NCBI RefSeq assembly: GCF_021018805.1
Contig: NC_086248.1
Span: forward strand, 22,762,922 to 22,826,921
Origin: Prinia subflava
Taxonomy: Eukaryota; Chordata; Aves; Passeriformes; Cisticolidae
DNA length: 64,000 nt
Direction: 5' to 3'
Below, in pieces: positions 50,009 through 63,400 of this stretch (position 1 is the stretch's first letter; every line of letters begins with the position of its first letter). The translations under genes and the position numbers were made by a program. The notes beneath the pieces were generated by a model, which was not told the DNA's origin, did no database searches, and worked only from the letters and a program-made list of their open reading frames with translations.

Positions 50009-53000
50009 ACAGGAAGAAATATTTCTCTTGGTCTCTTACACCTCATCTGTTTTTATTTTTCTATTTCTTTTTCTCTGTTCATTAAGAAATGCTATTTATC
50101 TCTACTATGGTAAGCCTTCCCAGAACACCAATAGGTATGGATTAACTATTGGGAATCCACAGGAAAAAATTAGAAATAAAACATTTTCCATTTGACTTTT
50201 TTCGGTTGTTGTTTTTAAACGCTGCCTTTAATTTGTCTTAGATGACAATATGCTTTTTATACTGGAAGACTCAGTCATGTGCTTCAAATACGAAGGCTTT
50301 AGAGGGGTAAAGAGAATGGTTTCACCTATGGGTCTCAAGAGTAGTCTTCTTATTACCAAAGTGGATAAATAGAACTTGAGTAAATATGAAAAAAAAAAAT
50401 AGAGAAAAAATAAAGTCTGACTAGAGTTCTTTCTCTGAACTAGGAATTGAGTTAACAGGTGAGCTTGTGAAAAGATAAGTACCACAGTGAAACAGTAGGA
50501 ATGAAATACTGCTCCAATAATGATAAAACCCACAATGGTTTAAAGATATAAATATTTAACCAAGCTGGTAACAGTTCCAAAAATGAATATGGCCTAGTCT
50601 ACACTGGGAGTTGGGAAAATGTATATTTTCTGATACATTTGGTCTTCTGTCATCAAAGATCATGCTGACAACTGAAACTCTCTTGCAGTATCTGCAAATG
50701 ACTCAGCACAGAGGTGGGAGCTATCACCTCTAGTAAGTCAAAAAGATAGAATAAATCAGCCTGGGTGTTTTGAGACACATCACTAGTTCATGAAGATTGC
50801 TTTAAAGTAAAGGTGTAAGAGTCAAGACCCTCCTGAAAAAATAGGCGCATTTTTTTCTGACTACAGTTTTCTCATTCTGTGTTGCTGCAAATCACCCTCC
50901 ACTCCATAAAAGAGGACTGGAGAAGGGCGGAGAGGAAAGAAGATGAGTCAGATTTGTCCATTTTCTGTTGGAAACCTGAAGGGTAATCCAGGCTCCTGGA
51001 GAACTGTAATGGCTCCTCACCTGCCGCCAAGAGCAGAGTGCTCAGACACGTCCTAAAGAGACTCTCTATGCTTTCAGACAACCCTTCTGCTTTGTTTGCT
51101 GGCTTCTTTTTACATCTTGTACCTGAAGATAAGAACATAAGTCAGCTGAACAACAACACAATCCAGTGTAGCTCCAAAACAAGTTATTCTCTTTAGAAAG
51201 ATCTATTTGAAAATTGTACAAGCAATGCATTGCATACAGTAGTGGAAAGAACTCCATCAAAATGGTGATAGAAGGGCCTTGTGAAACTGCAGCGTCACTG
51301 CATGGCAAGCAGGACAAATTCCATGCCCCTCTTCCTCTGTTTAGCCTTCCCTTGGCATATTTTGCTGCCACATTGTGCCATGTAGATACTGAAGTAAAAT
51401 AGGCAAAGCTAGGCATGTTTGGAGATGTCTTTGAAAAGTAACTGGAAATGGGAATCTGCTTACTTATTCCTGAGCCTAATTTTGCATGAAGTTGTCACTT
51501 AGACCACAGCCAAATATCTTAGACTTCATGCCTCAAACACTTCTTTATCAGCACAATTTATAGTAGGAAAGCAAAAGAAACAATTTATTCCCATTGCAGT
51601 TCTTGGTTTGGTGAACCTCCCTGAAGTTCTTTAAAGACAGCTATTTTTCTGTGAGAGGGCTCCACACTCTTATTTTAAAGTGAAAACCATTCAAAACTGA
51701 ACTAACTTAACACTGGCATATGAACAGCTTGGAGAACAAAAAACCAAATGAAAAACAATAAGGCAGCCACTATGTGAACAGAAAAAAATATAAATCAAGA
51801 AATCCATTTGCAGAAGTAAAAGCATTAAAAGCAGCAAAATAATGGAAAAAAAATAGTCAGATTAGTGTAGTATTAGTGGAAGACGAGGATGTAATTCACA
51901 AGTAAGATGAAATTGTTAAGAGTGTGGATCAATATGCATAAACCCTAACATCACAAAGTAGGCTAACCTTGAAATATTGAATATACCAAGAGAACCAGGA
52001 AACTGTCCTGGGGAAAAAAAAAAAAAGATGGAATTAGCAGACCCAAAAGAGGATATTGTTAACAAGAAGACATAGTGAAAAAAAAAATCACTTCTATTGT
52101 GAAAACTACTAAGTTTCAGCAGATTTTTTTTTTTTTAAGTTTGTAATGCACAAACTTCAGCCTTTTGTTTTTTTGATGCAAGCCCTTCAGGATCACAGAA
52201 AGGGACTATTTCCATGTCTCTGGTGTGACTATCACGTTCAAACTAGCAAACTGACAGCAACCTGTCAGTTACTCTTAATTCTCTCTAACCCTCTGGGTAA
52301 AACACCCAGGATGGCTGGAGCACTGCTCCATACCCACGGCAGGGTCCTGTATTCTCGCCTTTGCCGTGAGGGCGTGAGATTTCACAGGCAGGAAAGAGCA
52401 GTCTGTGACAGTGAGGGAAAAGTCTCCACACCAGGCCACTTAGGCAGGTCAGGAAGGCAAATAACAGTGGAAAATGATAATTGTGTGAAAAAAACCTGTA
52501 ATGAACCAGCTTGCTTGTCACTTCAGTTTTTAAGACACTGTTTGTATCCTTTGATTGTTTCAATGGGTGATTAATCATGACGCTTAGGCCAGTTGCTGTC
52601 TTCAGGCCTGGGACAAGTAGGCACAGATCACAGGTTTAGTGTGTACTGGATTAATTTTCTTATCTAGGTATGGAACAAATATGTGATTATAGGATATTCC
52701 ATTTTATTGTAATATTTATTTCAATACATTTCACACAAACTAAAGCAAGAGAAGAATCAAAGTTTGTGAAGTCCAGAATTAAATTAGTAGCCTTGGCGAA
52801 GCCCAGTGACTGATGCCCTTAAACCAAATCAGTGCAACAAATCTGAATCCCTGCTCTGATGTGCAGTGCTCCCACGTTCAGAGCAGCACTGGCACAGGGT
52901 GTGAGCGCTCTGTGTATGTCTGGCACCACTGTGAAAACAGTCCTTGCAACAAATTGATGCTGTGAGGACTTAATGATTTCTTTTCATGACCAGCGAACTG

Positions 53001-53145
53001 CACCCCACTGTCACTATAGCATTAATTCACACTCCCCTCAACATTCAATACCAGCCCAGCCAGAAGTCCCATCTCTCTGTATCTCTATATGGTACAACTA
53101 TTCTGTGCATATACTTCTTACATATTATTTACATTTGAAGATTGG

Positions 53146-53202
53146 CTCATAGAATACCCTGAATTGGAAGGGACCCACAAGGACCATCAAGTCCAACTCC
53201 CA
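53146..53202 (-). mobile_element. Short CR1 LINE 3'-end fragment, - strand
   Basis: CTCATAGAATACCCTGAATT, GGAAGGGACCCACAAGGACC and ATCAAGTCCAACTCCCATT are the reverse complement of the extreme 3' end of a CR1 element. Only about 57 bases remain. The ACCCTGAATTGGAAGGGACCC wording indicates a further CR1 subgroup distinct from the others in the window. Confidence 0.88.
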
Positions 53203-56200
53203 TTGATCTTATTTATTGATGGAATTTATTAGATTAAACTGAGGAAAAAAAAAATAAGACAGAACGGAAATCTACTGAAGAATTAATGATCCTTCCATAA
53301 CATTACATTGAATATCGTCCCTTTGGTGACTCACTTCCATTATTTACATCTCCCTACCTGATGATAAAGGACTGTATACAGCTTTTGCCTGTTGGTTGGT
53401 TACACGAGACTGTATGTCTACTATGTCTTCCTCCACTGGAATTTCTAACTGCTGTGTGCATTAAAAAATATTTTCTTTACTGAATTTCTGTACAATACGT
53501 GTATCTTTTCATAGGGTCCTAATTTTGTTCTTAATTTTAAATTGCAGCACTTTATAACTGTGTATGATATAAAAAAGAAATAGATTATATGAGGAATTAT
53601 ATATCACCACTTCAGTGCTTTCTCAGGTGGGAAATTCCAAAAAACATATTCTTTGGTGGTAACCATGTATATAGAAGAGAAGGTTCTAAAATTTGTGCTC
53701 CAGGATTTGAGTGGTAAATAAACTGAAAACCACAGTGTTTTACCATATCAAACTTGTTAAGAAGTATTAACATATAAACAAACTTAAATCTAGTGTGATG
53801 CCAAATTATTTTTCCCTAAAGCAGTTCATAGTTCAGGTTCTGTGGGAATTTTTTCTTCCTCTTTAGTGAGAAAAGACTTTGGATGGAACATTTAAAAAAG
53901 AAACCAGCTTCTTACAAATTGTAATGTAATAATAGATGTTTACAGGAAGTAAATGATAACTTTTTCTTGGAGGAGGAAAGGAAAGAATCAATTAAAAAGA
54001 AATAAAATGGTCTCATAGGCATTGTCGCTTTTACATGAAAAAAATGGAAGTAGAGTTAATTTCAACTACAAACAGATTCACAAACTTCCCTTACTAGTAA
54101 AGATCACTTTGGGACACCTGTAGAACTAGCTGACAGCCTATCATATTATTCTCCTGCTTTGTCTTTTTCTGTATTGGAGGGTGTCTCCATGTCATCTTTA
54201 ATTAGGTTGGTCTTCCTCCTAGATCAATGACTCTCAGATACAGTAATTGTTGTATTTCAAGGTTATTTTTCAGCTCTGGTGCTCTGTTGGCTGTCTATAC
54301 AGTAATCCCCAAATCAAATTAATCCAGTAATCTAAATTCTAAAATAAATCACTGAAATCAACTTGAGATGTCTAAGGTTTCAGAAAAAGCCAAGAAGCAA
54401 TGGGTTAGAAAATATTTCCTCTGCTGTTTGCATATTACATATGGCTGGCAGTAACAGCTTGCACGTTCTTTCCCAGAACTGAATGGATCATATAGGCAGG
54501 GTTTGTTGTTTTTTTTAAACAGTGACTTCATGTTCTCACTCTGTTTTTCCACATGGACTCTCAAATAAAAAGTATTTTTAGGGATAAATCAGTGTATGCT
54601 TTTTTTGTTATGTAACATAAACTGACATCAACAACAGTTCAGATGGCATTATATACTGAGGAAGAGAGATTCAAAGCATGAGGACTTCAAATGAAAACTG
54701 AGAGTTTAAATAAAATTTGTGAAAATCACCCTCCAAATCTGTTCATACAGAAAAATATATTTGCTGTAGCACTCTGACTTAAAATTCATTATAAGAATGT
54801 GAAGGAATTGTAATGTCTAATGACATAAAATATAGAAACCAATATTGATTCATTATTTAATCTCTAGATATATCTAACATGCTCATATCTGAAATAAACT
54901 GCTACAATTATTGGGCTGTTTAATTACTTCATAACAATATGGTGTCCTCCAATTTCTTACAATGTAAATTATGTGGGATTAGTTGCCAGATGCAACAAAA
55001 AAAAGCTAACTAATGTAAGGTATTTTGATTTATTTTGAGCTACCAACTTCATCCATTTTAGATAACAGTAGAAAAATTAAATATGTGCAATAAAGATTCT
55101 GCTAAGCTAAAAGACATAACAATAAAATTATCAGTAAATATTATCAGAATGCTTTTTCTTTTTCTGTTTCCACTCTCGTAGAGATAGAAATGCTATGAAG
55201 AAAATGTAAAACTTAGCAGTATATTTAAGTGACGAGTACAGAAGCCTACTGACACACCTAGTTGGGTGTATTTGGGTTATAAGAGCTCGAAGGCAGGTCT
55301 AGCTTTGTCCAGTCTATGGGTGGATGGCCTCCTGGGAATCCTTATTACTGTAGGCAAGAACAAAGAACTGTATCAACTCTACAAAGTGCTTCTGTACTGC
55401 TGAGTTAATGGATAAAAGGAAAGGGCAGAACAAGCAGAAAAGTGGGGAGTGAAAAATAACTGTGATTCAGGCACCATGAAGAGCGCTAGCTAAGTAACTA
55501 ACTAGCTAACAGGTTCAAAAGTTGGAAGGTTAGAAAATAAATTATTCTTTTTTTTTTTACTGCTTTGGTCTCATCCTTAGAACATAAAGAGTCAGAAATT
55601 TGAGCCTAGTTTACAAGAAACTCTTGCAAACTCAAGCAAATTCTTTAAAGTCATAAAGGAAATCAGAAACAAATAGTTTAAATGACACAAATAAACTGTT
55701 TTGTCTACAATCTGTGCTGTATTTCTTGTAGCTATTTTACTGTCTTTGTAACAAGGGGATTCTGCTATATATATTTGTCCAAAGTCTCTGTTTTCTATTT
55801 TCATTGCTTTATTTTTTCGATTCTCTTTTTCAGAGAGGAAACCTAAATGAGCAATAACAACTTTGTTCTGTATTTCAGGATGTTTTTAATAACAGGCATA
55901 GCATTAACACTGTGGAGTAGTCTTCTCTCCACAAGCTCAAACAGCTGTAATTCTACTGATGTTTGAAATGGAAACAATCCCAGAAGTTTGCAAAGTACTT
56001 TAGAGGAATATTAAAGCAGAAGAGGGGGGAATAAGATGACTGGAAAGGAAGCATTCTGAGGTCTAATTGATCTGAATTTGTCTGAAGAATCAAAGGAGCC
56101 ATGTGATCATCCTATGCTTTCTGTATTCTGGAAAGGCTTTTCTTCTCTGTGTGAGATGCAATCAAGCTTTCTAGTTTTATATATTTATCTATTTTAATTT

Positions 56201-56899
56201 ATAATAACCAGCCAGCACTGGTTCTAAATGAATGATGATGAAAATCTCATGTCTATGTTCAAAGTGGTAAATATAAGGGTTTTGTAGTTAGACAATATTA
56301 ATGGTCTTGAATCTTTCTTGTCAATAGGAACACAGGACTGAGTTGCAAGAATCCACTGCTGAGTGGGTCTACAGTGAATGATGCAGTTCCCAGGTTGGCT
56401 GGAACACACTGGACTAGCTGGAAGTTTATAATGGCCATGGAAGAGGTTGCTGGAAGAGTGTCACGGAGAGCTAAATGAGTCTGGAGTAAAAGATATGAGA
56501 AAAGTGCTAATGGGGGTGAATTTGTCATCTGGGTTTGCAAATACTGGCAAAGCAGAATTTCATAATGGCTGCAATTTCATAAAAAACACTGGTACAAGTG
56601 CCCCTCCTCCTGCAAATCAAGAAAGATGCTTCAAGCTATGTGTAGGAAAAAGCAAATTTCATTAAGAAGTCTAGAAAGTTTAGGAGCATGACCCATGCTA
56701 CAAAAAGAATTTGTCTATTAATATGTACAACTAAAATTGTCCACTTTTCAATCATTTTAAAAGAAGTTTGTCGTCTCGGGGCCCTTTTTATTAAACACTT
56801 CTCTTTGGAAAAAGCAATTTTTTGTGGGAAACAATGTGTTTATCTCCATTGATTCAACAGTCCCTTTGTAGACACACACCTGCTGCTGTTCCAATCCAC
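53203..56899. other. Non-coding AT-rich DNA, no gene recognised
   Basis: AT-rich sequence lies between two CR1 fragments. It has T runs near 54,500 and 55,550 and no recognisable repeat. Open frames are at most 80 codons and unrecognised. Confidence 0.65.
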
Positions 56900-57409
56900 G
56901 ACTCAAATCCTGGGTCCAGTTCTGGGCCCCTCTCTACAAGGAAGACACTGAGGGGCTGGGGTGAGTCCAGGGGAGGGCAGCGGAGCTGGGGAAGGGTCTG
57001 GAGCACAAGTCCTGTGAGGAGCATGGAGGGTGCTGGGGGTGTTTAGCCTGGAGGAGGCTCAGGAGGGACCTTATCAGACCTTATCACTCCCTAGCAGTGC
57101 CTGAAAGGAGGTTGTGGCCAGGTTGGGGTCAGTCTCTTCTCCCAGGCAACCAGTGCCAGAACAAAAGGAGATGGGCTCAAGCTGTTCCCAGGGAGGTTCA
57201 GGCTGGATATCAGGAGGAAATTCTTCATGGAAGGGGCAGTCAGCATTGGAACAGGCTGCCCTGCAGGGTTGGTGGGAACACTATTCCTAGAAATGTTCAA
57301 GAAGTGACAGGATGTGGCTCTTAGTGCTACTGTTTAGTTGACAAGGTGGTATTAAGTCAAATATTGATCTCTATGATTCTTGAGGTCTTTTCCAACCAAA
57401 ATGATTTTT
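56900..57409 (+). mobile_element. CR1 LINE 3' fragment, about 510 bp, + strand
   Basis: TGGGTCCAGTTCTGGGCCCC, AAGGAAGACACTGAGG, GGGTCTGGAGCACAAGTCCT, TTTAGCCTGGAGGAGGCTCA, CTGAAAGGAGGTTGTGGCCA, TCTCTTCTCCCAGGCAACCA, GGCTGGATATCAGGAGGAAA, TTCTTCATGGAAGG, ATGTGGCTCTTAGTGCTA and GAGGTCTTTTCCAACC follow the CR1 3' region in order. It ends near 57,409 without clear ATTCTATG units, the tail having become ATGATTTTTTATT. It includes the last part of ORF2, broken by stops. A small duplication of GACCTTATCA (57,067-57,087) is present. It is GC-richer and looks less diverged than the other short copies. Confidence 0.95.
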
Positions 57410-60400
57410 TATTATATTCTCAAACAATTTTTTTTATTACTTGTATAGGTTCAAATCAAATGCAACAAGAAGGAAAGCCTCTATATGAGTGTTACATGTA
57501 GAGAATGGAGTTGCTGAAAAGCATTTGCATATTCCCCCATGACAGATTCTGACACAGTAGTTTTCATGCTGGCTTGTGTCAGCATGACACATGCACAATG
57601 ACGGGGAAAACACTGCCAATTCCCTTGCTTCAGAAGATTCAACTGACACATCTGAAGCATGAGGAAACTTAAACACCAGCTCAGAGATGGAAAAATCAAA
57701 GGAAAATCAATGCAACACCTTGTTTTGTACTTTCAGCTCTGGAGAAATTGTGTATTATTCGGAAAAAAAAAAGTTGAAGCAATTCCCCTGACCTGCAAAG
57801 CAAAAGGGAACATCTCAAGCAAAGTAGGTAGAAATATGGATGCAAATTCTAGTTTTTCTGATGCTGAGGTAACTGTAAAGGCAATGTTATTTAAGAAACT
57901 TAATATGATAGAGACAAATAATTTCTTCAGCTTTGGAGACAAATCTGATATAAATAGACCTAAAAATATTTCAACAAAGCTGTTTGGAGATGGGTTTTTG
58001 TCTTGAAGTGCAAAGAGCTGGTGTGAAAGAGAATTTAGATGTCAAAGATTTGACCAAGATTTGACATTTCACGCAAAGTGTTCATGAAAATATATCTCCA
58101 GGCAACAAAAGGTGTGGAAAGCAGAAGTCATTCACTACAGAAAATATAAACATCAACCACTTTCAAAACTTACCAACCTGGTATTGTATGCCTGATGTAT
58201 GCCAGATCTATGCCTCCTACACCATTAAGCATTGCATACTCATGTAGTTTCATTTAGAAAAAATCTAGGCAACATATAAATTTTAGCTTGAACCTGAACA
58301 TCTGTATTTTGTTTACATCAGTAAAGAAAGTGGTGAAAATTACAAAAGTAACGGATCCAGTCATTGCAGAAACAGGTGTCTGATGAAACTGATTTCAGCA
58401 AAGAATTGGTAAATTCCACTGTTTACTTTTATAAATAATTTCTGCTTCTAAAAGTTTTACAACTTTATTTTGAGGCTGAATTATGCAAATATGCAATAAA
58501 ACGGTAATTAAATATCTTTTTCTTCACAAGATTTTCAGCTAGAATTATAGATAGAGAATATGAAATGATGCAAGGAAGTATAAAAACCAAGGCAAAATTA
58601 TGAGTAGCAATAAATGTAATCAGGAATAGCCCAAATAAAAGTCAGTTTTAGACATCAATTTTCATTAAAACTAAAGCTGAGTGCTAGATGTGATTGACAA
58701 CTTCTATTATCAGTTCTAGGATTTCAAATAACTTCATTTGATTGTCACCAATATGAAAAGTAATGCATATTATATTATTCCTTGCATCTGAAATGCCATT
58801 CAAGGAGGTTCAAGAAATAAGACATAGGTAAATGTCTGACTCTCTGTAGAGACCTACATATAAGAATCACACTCACCCCCTGGTATAAATGTATTACAAA
58901 CCTGAATGAAGATAGAATCATTTTACTCTTTTGGATATGTCTTCCAATTCATAGAGAAACAGCAAAAGAAAAAGTTGGGCAATGAGCTGCTCATAGTCAT
59001 ATATGAAGGCATAGAAAAATTCTCTGGAGAAAAAATCCCATAACTGATGCAAGGCAGTGATGTAATTACTCAAGACATCTTATGACAGTTTTGTACTCTA
59101 CTGCCAATGGTATCAGCTAAATATGCTGGACAATTATTTGAAACTCCAGTGTGTAATTCAAAACAACAAAGGAACGTTCCTCTAACATTCCCTGTCTCTT
59201 TCCAATGTTCCCTTATCAGCCCTTTTCTGACCTGGTTATCCCTCAGATTTTGTTTCATAATGATAGAATAAATATTCATAACAACTTGGGAGGGTTTAAT
59301 GCAGTTTTAACAGGATCCAGAGGCCCTCATCAGACAGCTGTGTGACTGCTGATGTGACTGATGAGTAACCTCACCAAAGGATACTCTATCAGCACTTACC
59401 AAAAATGGATCTTTCCTGTTATGGTTAATATCTCTGCAGAGTTGAACTGTGAAAGAGTTCCACAGAAAACAGGGAAGCATGTTAGTCCCCAGTGCCAACT
59501 TAGTTTCTAGTATTAATGAACAACACTAAGGGAATAACATCCCTTTCTTTCTGCATTTCATTAGAGGAACTCTCAAAAGGCTGGAAACAGAAACAAGAGC
59601 TTAAAAAACTTGTGCCTTGGTTATGTTTAAAAAAATGCAAAATTATGCTTGATTCTCTGTTCTGTTTAAAGTTTATTCATAATTAAATCTGACCTTAAGG
59701 CACAATTAGAAGGAAATAAATGTAAAAATTATCATAGAGTAAATATTTCTAAGAAATTTTTGTTAGGAATGCTTCCTGTTTTAAATTTATTTCTGATGTG
59801 TTTACAGTTCTTGTGGGTTGGTTTTGAAAGAGAATTCTAGTTTACTAGAATGCAAGTTCAGAGAATCTTTTAATTTCAAACAACTCTACTAAAATAGTGA
59901 TAAAAAGGGCGTTTTGAAGTAGCCAATGTGATGGTTTGTCTAAAATCCCTTTGTACAAACTTTGGGACATATTACTGAATACTGTTTTTTTCCACAAGAC
60001 AAGAACTATCTTTTATTTTCTGTTTAATTCTCAATATTGAAAATTACTGAGAAAACTGAAAGTTCTTCAAATGTAATTCTAGGAGAGGCGTAAGACATGT
60101 ATCCCAAAAGATTTTTTTTTAAAATATGGAGTAACTTCAGCAAAGATGTAAGGAAGAATATGAATTTTTAAATACATTTTGAAGGTCAATGACCTTTTTC
60201 CACTCAACACCTAAAAAACTGTAAATGTCTGACTTTAGCAGGGTCTGTGAGAGAAGCCAAATTAGAGACCTACTTTTCCTGTGTAGTCAATGAAGAGATG
60301 AAAGTCTTTGGCAAGGACCTGCTGGCAGGGATTTGAAATAGTTATCCTAGAGAGTTAAGACCTTCAGTTGAAGATTTTCAAAGAAGAGCTCATTTATATT

Positions 60401-63400
60401 GAAAGAGCACCAGATGTTTGTAATGCACACCTCTTGGTAATATCCCATTGCTTCACATCCGTCTGGCATCAGTGAGTAATATTTTCCAAGAAAGTTGTTC
60501 ATATCTGTATAGGAGAAATGTGAAGATTGTTAGAAATAAGCTCTTGAAATTCCCCCTCAGAAGATGCTGATTCAACAAATGGAGGTATTTTAAGAGAAAC
60601 TATATCCCAAAAAAATTGACCAAAAATTATTGAACCATTTTCTTCTTAAAAAGATTGAAATAATTTGTATATATTTTCATTACTAATACAGCAATAATAA
60701 AAAAGACACCTATTTTCTATCAAATACTACAAACACTAAGCCTCTATTTTCCACCTACCTTATGTATTATTGATGTAAAGTGTTAGCAATACACAGAAAG
60801 AAAAGAAGTTTTAAGTAATTTTAAAATAAAATTTTCACCCCTGGGCTACTCAATCAACTTTAGAGTTAATTTAACAATTTCCTACTAATTTGAAAATAGT
60901 ATCTTTGTTTGTTCTATAATTATTTGAAAGAAAGCTAACTACACTGCTTAGCTTCTATCTACAGTGTAGGTATTAGGCTTTTGTCATTTTTCAAATCCAG
61001 CTAAATTAAATATCTAATTTAACATTTGAAGTTTGGAGATTTCCAGAAAAATCTTTAGTACTCCTCTTTACTTTAACTCTAACACTTCGCCAAGATTTTC
61101 TGAAGCTAGTGATTTATTCTGAGCTGTGAATGCACACTGGGGAAGCTTCTCTACAGTTTTTTTCACTAAAAATCCCAATTATTTCTCCTCGATGCAATTT
61201 TGACACTTCTAGCAATGATGAGATTTCTGGTGTTGGCTGACTACTGGTGCTCTATCTTCCAGGCTAGCTAAATCCATATAGGAGAGGTCTTAAATGACAA
61301 ATATATTAAAACCTCAAAGTTATGAGACCTTGTTAGCTCTAGACTTCTATCACTACATGTTTTTTACAGACAGCATGTGGAGAAATAGACACCAGACCAT
61401 ATCTGAGAGTGATCTCAGATAAATTGGGCATTGCATCTCACTTTTAATGTTTCAAAGTTTCAACCATTTACTGTGATGGAACTTTACAGTTCATTAAACT
61501 ATATAATTAAAATGACATCCTGATGTGTCTACCCATTCTTAACATCTTCCTCCTTTCCCTAATAGCTGGTCACCTTTTACTTTTCCCACAATCCATTAGG
61601 CTTTTACAATTTTTCTTCTCTCAGCTTTTTCTGGTTTTGCCTCTCTGTACAGTCACTCTGGATTTTCTTCTTGTCAGGAAATAATGTATCCTAAAATTTT
61701 GTTATGATTACTTATGCTCTGTTTCAGTGATAATACCTCAATTGTCTCTTACTCTCTAAAGCAACACCCACAGAGTCCACCTTCATAGACAAATCTTGGC
61801 TCCATTTCTTTCCTATAACGTCAGAATTTCTATGCCACTGATTTTTTAATCTTTCAGGATTTTTCAATTTTGTTCCTTCTACTTACTTGCTTTCTCTGAA
61901 ATATTTTATGTCTACCAACTCTTTGAAATTAAGTACTTGATTTGTTTCGCCTCACTCATTTGGGCCTGGTAGAGCCACTGGTGAGATCCATTACACAAGG
62001 GCTCTCCTAATTTTTTTTTCTTCATGTACAATCTCCATTATTTTTTCTGCAATTCTGATTCTTTCTCACTTCCTGAATCTATCCTTTCTGGTTTCAGATA
62101 TGTTTTTGACAGATCCTTCTGTGTTTGTTGTCCATTGCCTCCCCTTCCTTAGCACTGAACCTGAGCTGGATGTAGATGAGCTGTTTGTCCTGTGGTCCCT
62201 CTCACTTGGAGGTGAATTTTTCTCGTTTTTTGCTGTCTTTTTCTCCCTCATTCACCACATACACAGTGACAATTACTTTGCTATCCTCCTGCTCTACTGT
62301 TTGTGGGGCCTTTAATGTCCTCTCTTTTTTGCTCTCAGTTGTGTTGGCAAGAATGAGATAGATTCTGTCTTGTCTTCCTTCAACAAGTCTCTTATGCTCT
62401 GAAAGACAGCCTGTAAAGGTGATACAAAGCAGCAGTTCCTTTAAGGAATCCTTCGAATGCTTTTTCTCACAGCTGTTCAATCCAGCCTGATGGAGCCATG
62501 GTAATCAACTGGGGATAACGTGAAGTAGGGGGTTTTCAGCTGTAGTTGTCCCAAGTTTCAGCTTGGAGGATTGAGAAAGGTAGAAAATAAGATAATGGCT
62601 AGTTTGCCATGCTGAAGTGACTTTAGTTGTGAGGTGTTGCCTCACTGAGTAATTAGCATCAAAGAGACATAAGCTAATTTATAAAAACAGTTTTGTAACT
62701 AAGACCTAAAATATTTGCTGTGGTAAAGGATTCAGGATTCACTCTTTAATATCTAGATCTTTCTTCAATTGCTGCTTCAAGCTGCTATTTCTAATGCAAA
62801 TAATTTCCAGTAAGAGAGTGTTTACCCAGTTCAAATGAAAAATGCTACTTTAGTATGAAGATAAATGCATCACTTAGAATGATGGATATTTCAGAGGTGC
62901 ACTAGGCAATTTCAGCTTCAGTAGAGATCCTGCTACTTTGTGGTATCTGTTGTCTCTTGTCAGGGGAATTGATCTGATAGCAGGAGCCAGCTCAGAGGAA
63001 GGATTAAAGGTCCCAGCCCTCTGATGTGCCCTGCAAATGTCTCAGAGAACCTTGGGTTATGTAGCACCAACTGCTGATCTCTAAGGAGCAGGACTGAAGT
63101 CTTGGCTGGGTGTTAGGAGTTTGTATTTAGTCAATAAACCAGCTAATGATGATTTCTCCAGACAGCCCAACAATACATCTTACCTCTGCTCTGGAGGAAC
63201 CAGTTCTCAGGTAACTGAGTTTCCACAGAGAGTTGATATTTACTCTTGGCAAACACTGTTAAATAACGCAAAAAAGGAAGAGCTAAATGCAACAGCATAC
63301 TGCCAGTATTTTATCAAGCTGTCATCACAAAAATTTCCCCTCTTACCTGAGCTGGTAAATGTTTGCCTACTCATGTATATATAAGAGTATGTTCCTTCTG

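Larger units (their letters stand above)
46146..53145. other. Non-coding AT-rich DNA, no gene recognised
   Basis: No gene recognised. Contents include a 25-base palindrome at 47,669-47,693, an imperfect 82-base-offset direct repeat at 48,001-48,110, a perfect 10-bp hairpin at 49,978-50,008, and A or T runs at 52,012-52,026, 52,079-52,088 and 52,124-52,138. A region from about 47,700 to 49,400 is pyrimidine-rich on the + strand. Open frames of 116 codons (47,142-47,492, -), 116 codons (51,066-51,416, -) and 142 codons (52,146-52,574, +) match nothing known to me. Confidence 0.6.

Noticed and set aside
51066..51416. 116-codon open frame on the - strand, Cys- and Ser-rich in the second half
   Set aside because: No repeating cysteine spacing that would suggest a zinc finger or a secreted peptide, and no known family.
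57659..58006. 115-codon basic open frame on the + strand just after a CR1 copy
   Set aside because: AT-rich DNA gives Lys/Asn-rich open frames by chance. No family is recognised, and the opposite strand is open over the same region too.
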